From positions 6,696,001 to 6,760,000 of the forward strand of contig NZ_CP034279.1 of assembly GCF_009739905.1 (NCBI RefSeq): a DNA stretch of 64,000 bases, given 5' to 3'. Below the pieces are notes generated by a model. It was not told the DNA's origin and searched no databases. It saw nothing but the letters and a program-made list of their open reading frames with translations. The stretch comes from Streptomyces ficellus (GTDB taxonomy: Bacteria; Actinomycetota; Actinomycetes; Streptomycetales; Streptomycetaceae). The position numbers and the translations under genes are program-made. This document shows, in pieces, positions 25,208-34,137 of the stretch. Numbering within the stretch: position 1 is the first letter of the stretch; each line of letters opens with the position of its first letter.

Positions 25208-26611
25208 TTACCGGCCCGGGGGGCGGATGGGGGTGGCGGCTTCGGCGGCACGGCGGGCGAGGAGCGTGGTGGAGCGGCCGTCGAGGTACGGGAGCACCAC
25301 CGCCTGGCCGCCCCAGGTGTGCAGCACCTCCGCCTCCGGCAGGTCCTCCGCCGAGTAGTCGCCGCCCTTCACCCACACGTCCGGCCGCAGCCGGCCCAGC
25401 AGCTCCGCTGGGGTGTCCCCGTCGAAGACGGCGACCGCGTCGACACTGCCGAGGCCCGCGAGCACCCGCACCCGGTCGGGGAGCGGGTTCAGGGGCCGGC
25501 CGGGGCCCTTGAGCCGTTCGACGGACTCGTCGGAGTTGACGCACACGATGAGGCAGTCACCGATCCGGCGGGCGCTCTCCAGCAGGCCCACGTGCCCGGC
25601 GTGCAGCAGGTCGAAGCAGCCGCCGGTGGCGACCACCGTCCCGCCCCGCGCCCGGACCTGCTCGGCCAGCACGAACGGATCGGCGGCGTCCGGCGCTTCC
25701 CGGGGCGTGACCGGGAGCGGCGTGCGCCAGAGCGACGGATTGCCCGCGCCGCCCGCGGCGACGAACGCGGCCGCCTCGGCGACCGCCCGCTGCACCGCCT
25801 CCTCGGGCAGGGCGCCGTCGGCCAGCGCTGCGGCCGTCGCGGCGGCGAAGCAGTCGCCCGCGCCGCACGCGTCGCCGTCGGCCCGGTAGGGCACGGGGAC
25901 GAGCATGGGCGTCATGGCGCCCGGCCGGGTCAGCAGGACGCCCCGTTCGCCGAGGGTCACGGCGACGGCCGCCACGCCCCAGCGTTCGGCGAGGTCGGCG
26001 CCGCGCTCGGCGAACGCGCGCAGCGAGTCGTCGCCGCCGCGGCACAGGGCCATCGTCTCGGCGGCGTTGGGCGTGACGATCCGCGAGCCGGGCACGGGCG
26101 CGTCGCCCTTGAGGTGCGGGTCCCACACGACGGGCACCTTGGGCGCGACGGCGGCCAGGTGTGCGCGTACGGCGCCGGCGGTGTGCCGCCCGTAGTCGGC
26201 GACGAGCACGGCGTGGGCCTGTTCGAGGGTGTCGCGCACCGCCGCGTCCGGCTCGCCGGGGTCGCCGCCGCCGCGGTCGATCCGTACCAGGGGGCGGCCA
26301 CCGGCGAGCACCCGGGTCTTGACGGGCAGCGTGCCGTTCAGCGGAAGTTCCACGACCCGTACCCGGCCGCGCAGCGAGCGGCGCACGGCCTCGCTGGCCG
26401 GGTCGTCGCCCAGCGCGGTCACCAGGACCACGTCCCGCCCGCCGTGGGTGGCGAGCGTGGCGGCCAGTCCGGCGCCGCCGGGGCGGCGCTGGTCTCCGGT
26501 GACGTCGACGACGGGTGCCGGGGCGTCCGGCGCGAGCCGGGTGGAGACGCCTTGGATGTCCTCGTCCAGCAGGACGTCACCGACCACGACCAGGGGCTTG
26601 TACGCGCTCAT
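25208..26611 (-). CDS. hldE: Bifunctional heptose-7-phosphate kinase / heptose-1-phosphate adenylyltransferase (HldE-like)
   Basis: A 467-residue fusion. The N-terminal PfkB/ribokinase-like domain (~1-300) has GGAGLAATLATHGG and the catalytic GAGDCFAA motif. The C-terminal nucleotidyltransferase domain (~330-465) has GGCFDLLHAGHVGLLESAR with the HxGH site. In Gram-negative bacteria HldE makes D-glycero-D-manno-heptose-1,7-bisphosphate and, after GmhB acts, ADP-D-glycero-D-manno-heptose. The domain order and length match HldE. It starts at an ATG overlapping the gmhA-like stop by 4 nt. A GmhB-like phosphatase lies in the same island at 36092. Confidence 0.88.
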   Translation of the reverse strand: MSAYKPLVVVGDVLLDEDIQGVSTRLAPDAPAPVVDVTGDQRRPGGAGLAATLATHGGRDVVLVTALGDDPASEAVRRSLRGRVRVVELPLNGTLPVKTRVLAGGRPLVRIDRGGGDPGEPDAAVRDTLEQAHAVLVADYGRHTAGAVRAHLAAVAPKVPVVWDPHLKGDAPVPGSRIVTPNAAETMALCRGGDDSLRAFAERGADLAERWGVAAVAVTLGERGVLLTRPGAMTPMLVPVPYRADGDACGAGDCFAAATAAALADGALPEEAVQRAVAEAAAFVAAGGAGNPSLWRTPLPVTPREAPDAADPFVLAEQVRARGGTVVATGGCFDLLHAGHVGLLESARRIGDCLIVCVNSDESVERLKGPGRPLNPLPDRVRVLAGLGSVDAVAVFDGDTPAELLGRLRPDVWVKGGDYSAEDLPEAEVLHTWGGQAVVLPYLDGRSTTLLARRAAEAATPIRPPGR

Positions 26612-27279
26612 GACATCCTCCGCCGGGCCGCGACGGGCGCCGCCGCGCCCGCCGCACGAGCGGGCCGCCCCGCCGTCGCGTCAACTGTCGTGGCCACCGC
26701 CGCGTCGAAGGACTCGCACAGCAGGTGAACGGCCACGAGATGGGTTTCCTGAACGGTCGCGGTCGAGCCGGCGTCGACGCAGCAGGCCTCGTCGGCCGCC
26801 TCGGCGAGCGGGTTGGGCCGCGACCCGGTCAGCGCCCAGACCCGCAGCCCGGCCCGCCGGGCGGTCATGGCCGCCGCGATCAGGTTGGCGCTGTGGCCGG
26901 AGGTGGACAACAGGACCAGCACGTCACCGGGGCGGCCGTGCGCGGCGACCTGCCGGGCGTACACCTGGTCGAAACCGTAGTCGTTGCCGATGGCCGTCAC
27001 GCTGGACGTCTCGGCGTGGAGGGAGATGGCCGAGAACGCGGGCCGTTCCCGCTGGTAGCGGCCGACCAGTTCGGCGGTGAGGTGCTGGGCCTGCGCCGCG
27101 CTGCCGCCGTTGCCGGCGGCCAGCAGCCGGCCGCCGACCGGGAGGACGGCGGCGAGGTGGCCGCCCCACTCCGTGATCCGGTCCAGGTGGTCGTGCCGGA
27201 ACCGGGCGAGCGCGTCCTGAAGCGCCCGGCAGTGCTCGTGCGCCGCTTCGAGGGTGGGGGGGGCGAGGGGATCGGTCAT
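26608..27279 (-). CDS. gmhA: Sedoheptulose-7-phosphate isomerase (GmhA-like, SIS domain)
   Basis: A 223-residue SIS protein. GmhA converts sedoheptulose-7-phosphate to D-glycero-D-manno-heptose-7-phosphate. GmhA-type motifs are AAGNGGSAAQAQHLTAELVGRY (~50-71) and STSGHSANLIAA (~124-135), with VQETHLVAVHLLCE (~176-189) near the zinc-site region. A ~25-residue Ala/Arg-rich tail is extra. The ATG at 27279 has a weak SD; a GTG at 27297 following GGGGAC is an alternative. The stop overlaps the hldE-like start, so the first two pathway steps are coupled. Confidence 0.87.
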   Translation of the reverse strand: MTDPLAPPTLEAAHEHCRALQDALARFRHDHLDRITEWGGHLAAVLPVGGRLLAAGNGGSAAQAQHLTAELVGRYQRERPAFSAISLHAETSSVTAIGNDYGFDQVYARQVAAHGRPGDVLVLLSTSGHSANLIAAAMTARRAGLRVWALTGSRPNPLAEAADEACCVDAGSTATVQETHLVAVHLLCESFDAAVATTVDATAGRPARAAGAAAPVAARRRMS

Positions 27280-27413
27280 GGCGTTCGGGCGTACCACGTC
27301 CCCGGGAACCCCCGGGGACGGCGGCGGAGCCCGCACCTCCTTCGGTCTTCGTCGTAACCGTGGACCGGGGCCGCGTCACCGTGGACCGGTGCCGTGGCCC
27401 GGACCGGGCGGGA

Positions 27414-28817
27414 TCAGGCCACGCCCGTCACGGCGTGCCGGGCGGCGAGCACCGCGGCGTACTCCTTCTCGGTGGCCGCGGCGACCTCCGCCCAGCCGTA
27501 CCGGCTGAGCACCCTGCGACGGCCGGCCGCGCCGCACGCGGCCCGCTGCGCCGGGTCGGCGAGCAGTTCCCCCACCGCGCGGGCCAGCGCGTCGGGGTCG
27601 CGGGGCGGCACCAGCCGCCCGGTGACCGGGTCGGCGACGGTGTCGAGCTGGCCGCCCACCGCACTGGCCACGACGGGCCGCCCGCACGCCATCGCCTCCA
27701 GCGGCACGATGCCGAACGGCTCGTAGTCCGCCGGGCACAGCACCACGTCGGCGCTGCGCAGCAGCGGCGCCACCTCCTCGGGCGGTACGCCCCCGGCGAA
27801 GTGGACCCGGCTCGCGACCCCGGCCACCCGGGCGATCTCCCGCAGCCGGCGCACCTCCGGGTCCTCGTCGAGCCGCTCGGGCGGCGGGCCGCCCACGACG
27901 AGCAGTTCGGTGTCGGGCAGCCGGGTCAGCGCGGTGATGGACACCGCCGCGCCCTTGCGGGGCACCAGCCGGCCCAGCTGGAGCAGCCGGTACCGCAGGC
28001 CGCCGTCCCGGTCGGCGGCCGGCCCGTCGGGGGTGAACTGTCCGGTGTCCACACCGCACGGCACCACGCCGACCTTGTCGGCCGGTATCCGCATCCGGCT
28101 CAGCTCGTACACCTCGTCGTGGCAGGTGGCGATCACCCGGTCGCAGCCGAGGCCGACCTCCCGCTCGCGGTCGACACGCTCCGCCGGGCTGGTGTCGGCG
28201 TGCTTCTGGTGACGGCGCTTCACCGTGCCCAGCGCGTGATAGGTGTGCACGAACGGCAGCCGCGCCTCCCGGGCGGCCCGCAGCGTGGCGACGCCGGACA
28301 TCCAGTAGTGCGAGTGCACCAGGTCGGGCGGGCGGGCCCGCCACTCGCCGGCCATCCAGCGGCCGAACTCCGCCATGTACGGCAGGAGCGCGTCCTTCGG
28401 GATGGGCTCGGGCGGCCCGGCGGGCACGTGGAGCACCTCGACCCCGGGCCGCAGCGCGACCCGGTCGGGCAGGTCCCGCGTGTCGCGACGGGTGAAGACG
28501 GTGACGCGGTGGCCACGGTCGGCGAGGGCGCTCGCGAGGCGGGCGACGTGCACGTTCTGCCCGCCGGCGTCGACCCCGCCCAGCGCGGCGAGGGGGCTCG
28601 CGTGCTCGGACACCAGGGCGACGGACAGCCGGTTCCCGTTCCCGTCTCCGGGCCCGGCGCCGACGACGTCACCGGCACCGAGTCCCCTCGCCTCCGCGTC
28701 CAGCACTTCCAGGACTTCGGCCTCCGTGTCGATGTCACCGACATCACCGACTTCACCGATTCCGCCGACGTCACCGGCCGCGGTGCGATCGGGTTCCAGG
28801 GGATCGAGCGATGTCAT
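27414..28817 (-). CDS. Glycosyltransferase family 4 protein (MshA/sucrose-synthase-like)
   Basis: A 467-residue GT-B enzyme. An acidic Gly/Asp-rich extension of ~65 residues precedes the N-domain, which has GGVDAGGQNVHVARLASAL, the loop shared with MshA and sucrose-phosphate synthase. The donor domain has LGRLVPRKG and the EX7E motif region YEPFGIVPLEAMACG. It transfers a sugar from a nucleotide donor; acceptor unknown. The ATG at 28817 overlaps the stop of the next glycosyltransferase (28814) by 4 nt. The extension is low-complexity and could be a mis-chosen start, but the overlap supports it. Confidence 0.85.
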   Translation of the reverse strand: MTSLDPLEPDRTAAGDVGGIGEVGDVGDIDTEAEVLEVLDAEARGLGAGDVVGAGPGDGNGNRLSVALVSEHASPLAALGGVDAGGQNVHVARLASALADRGHRVTVFTRRDTRDLPDRVALRPGVEVLHVPAGPPEPIPKDALLPYMAEFGRWMAGEWRARPPDLVHSHYWMSGVATLRAAREARLPFVHTYHALGTVKRRHQKHADTSPAERVDREREVGLGCDRVIATCHDEVYELSRMRIPADKVGVVPCGVDTGQFTPDGPAADRDGGLRYRLLQLGRLVPRKGAAVSITALTRLPDTELLVVGGPPPERLDEDPEVRRLREIARVAGVASRVHFAGGVPPEEVAPLLRSADVVLCPADYEPFGIVPLEAMACGRPVVASAVGGQLDTVADPVTGRLVPPRDPDALARAVGELLADPAQRAACGAAGRRRVLSRYGWAEVAAATEKEYAAVLAARHAVTGVA

Positions 28818-29779
28818 GCGCGCACCTCCGTCATCACGCGCTCCCAGTCGTCCAGGAAGCGTTTGAGCCCGTACCGTTCGAGCGCCGCCTGGCGCGCCCG
28901 CGCGCCGTCCGAAGCGGCGGCCTCCGGCTCGTTCAGGTAGTGCCGGGCGGCCCGGGCGAGGACTTCGGGCCGGGTGGACAGCGTCCCGGCGCCCGCGGGC
29001 ACCGCCTCGATCGCCTCCGTGGTCGCCAGCGCCACGACCGGCATGCCCAGGTGCATGGCCTCCAGCAGCGACAGGCCGAGCGACGTCCAGCGGACGGGAT
29101 GCAGGTAGAGCCGCCGTTCCGCCATCGCCGCGTGCAGGTCCCGCTGCGGCAGGTCGGCGCTCCGGCAGCGGTCCTCCGGGATGCCGAGGTGCGCGGCGAG
29201 CCCCTCGGTGCGCATCCCGAACACGTCCAGGGGCGCCGCCTCCGACAGCGCGGGCAGCAGGTCCGTACCGGTGTGACGGCCGCGCCGCACCGGTTCGTTG
29301 ACCACGATCGCCGCCCGTGCGAGCCGCCCGGTGTACTGGTGTCCCGGATCGACGATGCCGTGCTCGATCACCTCGGTCCGCGTCGCACCGTTGTCCCAGA
29401 ACAGCCGGTTGAAGTGCGTGACGTGGACCAGCGTCAGATCGTCACGGTCCGCGCAGGGGTGCCGGGTGGCGGGGACGTTCCCGTCGGGCGCGTTGTGCTC
29501 CAGGTACACCGCCGGTACGTCCCGGCCGGGACGGCGTCCTCCCAGCCAGCGTTCGGCCAGGTCGAGTTCGTGGGGACGCTGGAGGACCACCAGGTCCACC
29601 GGCTCCTCGCGCAGCTCCTCGGGCGTCACCTCCCGTACCGAGTCGGGCCAGCTGAAGGTCCGGGCCCGGCCCAGCCCGTCGGGGCCCCGGTCGGGCGTCA
29701 CGGGCACCAGGTAGGTGTGGGGCCCCTGCACGAACGCCGTCGTCCAGGACCCGTGCACATGCCACAGCAGGATGTTCAT
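28814..29779 (-). CDS. Glycosyltransferase (GT1/GT4-like)
   Basis: A 321-residue GT-B-like protein beginning MNILLWHVHGSWTTAFVQG. The C-terminal half has LYLHPVRWTSLGLSLLEAMHLGMPVVAL, the donor-binding acidic motif of retaining glycosyltransferases. The N-terminal half is less typical, with DLVVLQRPHE and VYLEHNAPDG. It starts at an ATG preceded by GGGAGGAG, 16 nt after the carbamoyltransferase stop, and ends in a 4-nt overlap with the GT4 gene. Acceptor and donor are unknown; context suggests the heptose-containing glycan. Confidence 0.8.
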   Translation of the reverse strand: MNILLWHVHGSWTTAFVQGPHTYLVPVTPDRGPDGLGRARTFSWPDSVREVTPEELREEPVDLVVLQRPHELDLAERWLGGRRPGRDVPAVYLEHNAPDGNVPATRHPCADRDDLTLVHVTHFNRLFWDNGATRTEVIEHGIVDPGHQYTGRLARAAIVVNEPVRRGRHTGTDLLPALSEAAPLDVFGMRTEGLAAHLGIPEDRCRSADLPQRDLHAAMAERRLYLHPVRWTSLGLSLLEAMHLGMPVVALATTEAIEAVPAGAGTLSTRPEVLARAARHYLNEPEAAASDGARARQAALERYGLKRFLDDWERVMTEVRA

Positions 29780-29795
29780 CGGCCGTCTCCTCCCG

Positions 29796-31463
29796 TCACC
29801 GCGACGCGTCGTCGGTGTCGTCGGACCGGAAGAAGTCGCCGCGCCGGACCGCGTACGGGCCGATGGCCAGCAGGTCGACGGGGGAGGAGCCGAAGCACTC
29901 CAGGGCGTCGCGCGGGTCGTCCACCATGGGCCGACCGGCCGTGTTGAGGCTCGTGTTGACGACCACCGGCAGCCCGGTGCGCCGCTCGAACTCGGTCAGC
30001 ATCCGTGCGACCAGCGGCTCCGCCCGCCGGTCCACCGTCTGGATCCGCGCCGTGCCGTCGACGTGCACCACCGCCGGGATCCGCTCCCGCCACTCGGGCG
30101 CCACGTCGTGCACGAACAGCATGTACGGGCTCGGCGTCACACCGTCGAAGATTTCGCCCGCCCGCTCCGCGAGCACCATCGGCGCCACCGGCCGGAACTG
30201 CTCGCGCCCCTTGACGTCGTTGAGGCGCTCCAGATTGCCCGCGTGCCCGGGGTGAGCCAGCAGCGAGCGGTGCCCCAGCGCCCTCGGCCCGAACTCCGAA
30301 CGCCCCTGGAACCAGGCCACGATCGCGTTGTCCGCCAGCGCCTCCGCCACCGTCTCCGCGATGTCGGCCGGCCGGTCGAACGGCACCGCCGCCGTCTTCA
30401 GCCACGCGCCCAGCTCCGCGTCGGACCAGTCGCGCCCCAGGTCAGCGCCGCGCATCGGGTCGGGGTCGTCCCCACCGCCCGCCGCCAGCAGCAGTGCCCC
30501 GCCGAGTGCCGTACCCGCGTCACCGGCCGCCGGCTGGACCCACACCCGGTCGAAGGGCCCCTCCCGGGCGATCCGCGCATTGGCCACACAGTTGAGGGCC
30601 ACACCCCCGGCCAGGGTGAGCAGTCCGTCGTGGGTCTGCCCGTGCAGCCAGCGCACCAGGTCCAGCAGCGTCTCCTCCAGCACGGCCTGCGCGCTGGCGG
30701 CGGTGTCCGCGTGGTCCTGCGTCCACGCCTCGTCCGGGCGGCGGCGCGGGCACAGCTCCGCCCACGGCACACCCGTCGCGTGGAACCCGCCGTCCCCGGT
30801 GGGATACACCCACCGGCGCAGCTCCGGCAGCATCCGCGGCCGGCCGTGCGAGGCGAGCGCCATCACCTTGAACTCGTCGGAGGAGCGCAGGAACCCCAGA
30901 TGCTCGGTCAGTTCCTCGTAGACCAGACCCAGCGAGTGCGGCAGCTCCTGGGCGTGCAGCGCCTCCAGCCGGTCGTGGACGCGGCGCGCCGCCAGGTGCG
31001 AGGCCCGCTCGCCCCGCCCGTCGAGGACCAGCACCGACGAGGTGTCGGCGCCCTCCGCGGCGAAGGCGCCCGACGCGGCGTGCGCCATGTGGTGCGGTAC
31101 GAAGCGGACGATCCCCGGGTCCAGGCCGGGCAGCGCCGCCTTCAGGAAGCCGGGCGCCTCCCGCGCGTACGTCTGGCGAAGGCCGTCCCACGGGTCGTCC
31201 AGGCCCAAGTCGGCGGCGGAGCGCGCCAGTTCCGGGTCGTACGAGTACGCCACCGCGTCCAGGTCCTGGGGACGCAGACCCGCCCGCTTCAGGCACCAGG
31301 CCGCCGCCTGCTCGGGAAGTTCCCAGGCGGAGAACGGCACCGGCCGCTTCCCGTGCTTGCGGCGGGAGAACCGCTCCTCCTCCGCGGCGGCGACGGTACG
31401 GCCGTCGATGACCAGCGCGGCGGCGGGATCGTGGAAGAGGGCGTTGATTCCGAGAATGCGCAT
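29796..31463 (-). CDS. Carbamoyltransferase (NodU/CmcH/TobZ family)
   Basis: A 555-residue protein. The N-terminal Kae1-like domain begins MRILGINALFHDPAAALV and has the metal-binding HHMAHAASGAF (His-x-x-His) and LDGRGE. The C-terminal YrdC-like domain contains GRSEFGPRALGHRS and NTSLNTAGRPMV. Such enzymes make carbamoyl-adenylate from carbamoyl phosphate and ATP and move the carbamoyl group to a sugar hydroxyl. Here it probably decorates the heptose glycan or a secreted glycoside. The ATG at 31463 begins the conserved N-terminus; a longer frame upstream is Pro/Arg-rich and rejected. Confidence 0.9.
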   Translation of the reverse strand: MRILGINALFHDPAAALVIDGRTVAAAEEERFSRRKHGKRPVPFSAWELPEQAAAWCLKRAGLRPQDLDAVAYSYDPELARSAADLGLDDPWDGLRQTYAREAPGFLKAALPGLDPGIVRFVPHHMAHAASGAFAAEGADTSSVLVLDGRGERASHLAARRVHDRLEALHAQELPHSLGLVYEELTEHLGFLRSSDEFKVMALASHGRPRMLPELRRWVYPTGDGGFHATGVPWAELCPRRRPDEAWTQDHADTAASAQAVLEETLLDLVRWLHGQTHDGLLTLAGGVALNCVANARIAREGPFDRVWVQPAAGDAGTALGGALLLAAGGGDDPDPMRGADLGRDWSDAELGAWLKTAAVPFDRPADIAETVAEALADNAIVAWFQGRSEFGPRALGHRSLLAHPGHAGNLERLNDVKGREQFRPVAPMVLAERAGEIFDGVTPSPYMLFVHDVAPEWRERIPAVVHVDGTARIQTVDRRAEPLVARMLTEFERRTGLPVVVNTSLNTAGRPMVDDPRDALECFGSSPVDLLAIGPYAVRRGDFFRSDDTDDASR

Positions 31464-31515
31464 GGGGTGCCAGGCCTTTCGGCGAGTCGGGGATACGGGG
31501 ACGGACGGGCGCGCG

Positions 31516-32484
31516 TCAGGAACGGGCGTCCGCGTGCTCGCGGAACCAGGCGATGGTGCGCCGCAGACCCTCTTCGGCATCGATCCGCGGCTCCCACTCG
31601 AGCTTGTCGCGGGCCAGCGTGATGTCGGGGCAGCGCACGGCCGGGTCGTCCGTCGGCCGTTCGATGAAGCGGATCTCCGAACCGGAGCCGGTGAGTTCGA
31701 TGACCAGCCGGGCCAGTTCCAGCATGGTGATCTCGGTCGGGTTGCCGATGTTCACCGGCCCCCGCAGCCCGTGGGCCGCCGCGGCGAGGATGCCGCGCAC
31801 GGTGTCGTCGATGTAGCACAGCGACCGCGTCTGCCGCCCGTCGCCGGTGACCGTGAGCGGCTCACCGTCCAGTGCCTGGCGTACGAAGGTGGGGACGGCC
31901 CGGCCGTCGTGGCCGCGCATCCGCGGGCCGTAGGTGTTGAACAGCCGCACGATGCCGGCGTCCGTGCCGTGCACCTCGGCCTCCGCCGTGGTGAGCGCCT
32001 CGCCGAACCGCTTGGCCTCGTCGTACACGCTGCGCGGGCCGACCGGGTTCACGTTGCCCCAGTACCGTTCGTTCTGCGGGTGCTGCTGGGGGTCGCCGTA
32101 CACCTCGGAGGTGGAGGCGAGCAGGAAGCGGGCGTCGGAGCGGTGCGCGAGGGCCAGCGCGTGGCGGGTGCCGAGGCTGCCGGTCTCCAGCGTGTGCAGC
32201 GGGAGCCGCAGGTAGTCGGCGGGCGACGCGGGCGACGCGAAGTGCAGCACCAGGTCCGGCGGCCGGTCCACGAAGAAGGGCTCGGAGACGTTCGCCCGGA
32301 CGAGCGTGAAGCCGGGGTGGTCGAGCAGCCCGGATATGTTCTCCGGCCGTCCGGTGCTGAAGTCGTCGACGCAGGTGACGGCGGATCCCGAGTCCAGCAG
32401 CGCGTGGCACAGGTGCGAACCGACGAAGCCGGCGCCGCCGGTCACGACGGCGTGTTCCCATCTGCGTGAGAAAGCGGTGGTCAT
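31516..32484 (-). CDS. UDP-glucuronate decarboxylase-like (UXS-type) NAD-dependent epimerase/dehydratase
   Basis: A 322-residue extended SDR. It has TGGAGFVGSHL at ~15-25 and the UXS hallmark FASPASPADYLRLPLHTLETGSLGT (~82-106). The catalytic Ser, Tyr and Lys occur in STSEVYG and YDEAKRFGE, and GDGRQTRSLCYIDD lies near 210. UXS enzymes convert UDP-glucuronate to UDP-xylose. It is not the HldD epimerase type, so the heptose probably stays in the D-glycero form. The ATG at 32484 has GGAGGAG 7 nt upstream. It is the 5'-most gene of the block ending at the hldE-like gene. Confidence 0.82.
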   Translation of the reverse strand: MTTAFSRRWEHAVVTGGAGFVGSHLCHALLDSGSAVTCVDDFSTGRPENISGLLDHPGFTLVRANVSEPFFVDRPPDLVLHFASPASPADYLRLPLHTLETGSLGTRHALALAHRSDARFLLASTSEVYGDPQQHPQNERYWGNVNPVGPRSVYDEAKRFGEALTTAEAEVHGTDAGIVRLFNTYGPRMRGHDGRAVPTFVRQALDGEPLTVTGDGRQTRSLCYIDDTVRGILAAAAHGLRGPVNIGNPTEITMLELARLVIELTGSGSEIRFIERPTDDPAVRCPDITLARDKLEWEPRIDAEEGLRRTIAWFREHADARS

Positions 32485-32947
32485 TCGTTCTCCTCCGGAC
32501 AGGTGCGGAACGCGAACCTGCGACCAGGCTCTGCCGGTCGCGAGCGCGGGGCGCGGTGGTGTGCGCCGTTGGGGTGGTCACGGAGGGTCAGCGTGGGCGG
32601 TGCGGTGCGGTTCCGTGCGGGTCGGTTGCCTGCCGGTGGGTGGGGGCCGCGGCCCCTCCGGGCTCACCTCCTCGGCGCCGGCGGCCTTGGGTCACACGTA
32701 AGGGAGCCGTGTCGGCGCCGCCAACGCCTGCGGGGGCGACCCTGCACGGCCGCGGCCCGGGTCGTGTCCCGGCTGCGGGCCGGACTCACTGCGGCGCGCA
32801 GGCGATCAACCGCGGCGCGGAGGGGCCGTGCAGGGTCGCCCCCGCAGGGGATCGGCGGCGCGAAACGGTGAGAAGAGTAGGTGGGTGCCCCGCCGACCCC
32901 GAGGAGGTGAGCCCGGAGGGGCCCCGACCGTACCCACCGGCCGCAGG
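32485..32947. repeat. 463-bp intergenic region with inverted copies C and B of the dispersed repeat
   Basis: Copy C (32628-32757) is on the minus strand and copy B (32822-32942) on the plus strand, so they form a large inverted repeat around a ~64-bp centre. Both share CCGTGCAGGGTCGCCCCCGC and GAGGAGGTGAGCCCGGAGGG with copy A at 24886. The first ~140 bp next to the epimerase gene should hold the promoter of the six-gene block; no clear promoter was read. No gene is supported here. Confidence 0.75.
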
Positions 32948-34084
32948 CTACGGGGCGACCGTCTCGCTGGTGATGAGGTCCGCGAGGGCCCGGAGGCCGC
33001 CCTCCGCGAGGGCGCGGCGCTGCTGGTCGGCGGGGGTGCCCTGCTGGAGGAGCCGGTGGACCAGCGAGGTGACCTCGCGGGTGTCGCCGGCGTCGTCGAG
33101 CGCGGGCGTGACGTGGTCCAGCAGCATGACGAGGACGTCGCCGGCCCGGCGGGCCTTGCCGGTCGGGTCGACGAGCAGGCCGCTGAGGCCGTGCCGGGCG
33201 GCGTGCCAGTTCGCGGCCTGGAGCAGCTCCGGCGTGCAGTTCGGCAGCGGCAGGCCCGCCTTCTCGTCCCGGATGGCCGTGGCGATCAGGCCCCGGACGA
33301 TTCCGGCGAACATGACCGCCGTGTCCGCGCGCAGCTGCACGTCCGCGCAGCGCACTTCGACCGTGGGGTACTTGTCGGACAGCCTGGCCTGCCAGTAGAG
33401 CTGGCCGGTGTCGGTGATGATGCCGGTGTCGAGGAGCGACTGCACCCTCGTCTCGTGGTCCACGAGCGAGGTGAAGCGGGGTGGCGGTCCGCTGACCGGC
33501 CAGCGTCCGAAGATCACCGTGCGCCAGCTGGCGAAGCCGGTGTCGTTGCCGTCCCACAGGGGTGAGTTGGCCGACATGGCGACGAGGACGGGGAGCCATA
33601 CCCGGATCCGGCTGAGGACGGCGACGCCCATCTCGCGGTCGGGCACGGCAGCGTGCACGTGCATGCCGTTGACGAGCTGTTCGGCCACCAGCTGGGGGGC
33701 CTGGGAGCGCATCGCGAGGTAGCGGGCCTTCTGGGTGACCGGTACGGGGGCGATCTCCCGGTACGGAGCGGTTGCGCAGGCGGCGATCCGGCAGCCGTTC
33801 TTCTCCGCCGCCGTGCCGAGGGCGTGCCGCAGCCGCAGCAGGTGGCCGCCGACCTCCTCGAGGTCGGTGCACACGGGTGTGGCGACCTCGACCTGGGCCT
33901 GGAGCAGCTCGGACTGGACCTCGGCGTCGTCGACGATCGGTTCCAGGCCGGCCGCGGTGCGGACCTGGTCGGCGAGCGGCACCGGCAGGCAGGTGTCCTG
34001 ATCGAGCAGCAGGTACTCTTCCTCGACCCCAATGGTGATCATGTCGACCCGGGTACCCTCGGAACGCTCGGATGAATCGGACAT
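32948..34084 (-). CDS. YbdK-family carboxylate-amine ligase (glutamate-cysteine ligase 2-like)
   Basis: A 378-residue GCS2-fold protein. It has TIGVEEEYLLLD at ~17-28, MHVHAAVPDRE at ~140-150 and YPTVEVRCADVQLRAD at ~250. YbdK proteins join a carboxylate to an amine with ATP and show weak glutamate-cysteine ligase activity; the physiological substrate is usually unknown. The ATG at 34084 is used, but one at 34042 beginning MITIGVEEE matches the family start better. It follows the GT9 gene by 53 bp; its link to the glycan island may be only positional. Confidence 0.85.
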   Translation of the reverse strand: MSDSSERSEGTRVDMITIGVEEEYLLLDQDTCLPVPLADQVRTAAGLEPIVDDAEVQSELLQAQVEVATPVCTDLEEVGGHLLRLRHALGTAAEKNGCRIAACATAPYREIAPVPVTQKARYLAMRSQAPQLVAEQLVNGMHVHAAVPDREMGVAVLSRIRVWLPVLVAMSANSPLWDGNDTGFASWRTVIFGRWPVSGPPPRFTSLVDHETRVQSLLDTGIITDTGQLYWQARLSDKYPTVEVRCADVQLRADTAVMFAGIVRGLIATAIRDEKAGLPLPNCTPELLQAANWHAARHGLSGLLVDPTGKARRAGDVLVMLLDHVTPALDDAGDTREVTSLVHRLLQQGTPADQQRRALAEGGLRALADLITSETVAP

Positions 34085-34137
34085 GGCGGTGGCCCGTCAG
34101 CTCGTGCGGCCGGTGGGGGCGGAGGCGGTGGGGCTGG

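Noticed and set aside
31516..32484. HldD-type ADP-heptose epimerase
   Set aside because: The SPASPADY block and sugar-binding segment are of the UDP-glucuronate decarboxylase type.
32485..32947. Insertion sequence suggested by the large inverted repeat
   Set aside because: No transposase frame lies between the repeats (only ~64 bp) and no target duplication is seen.
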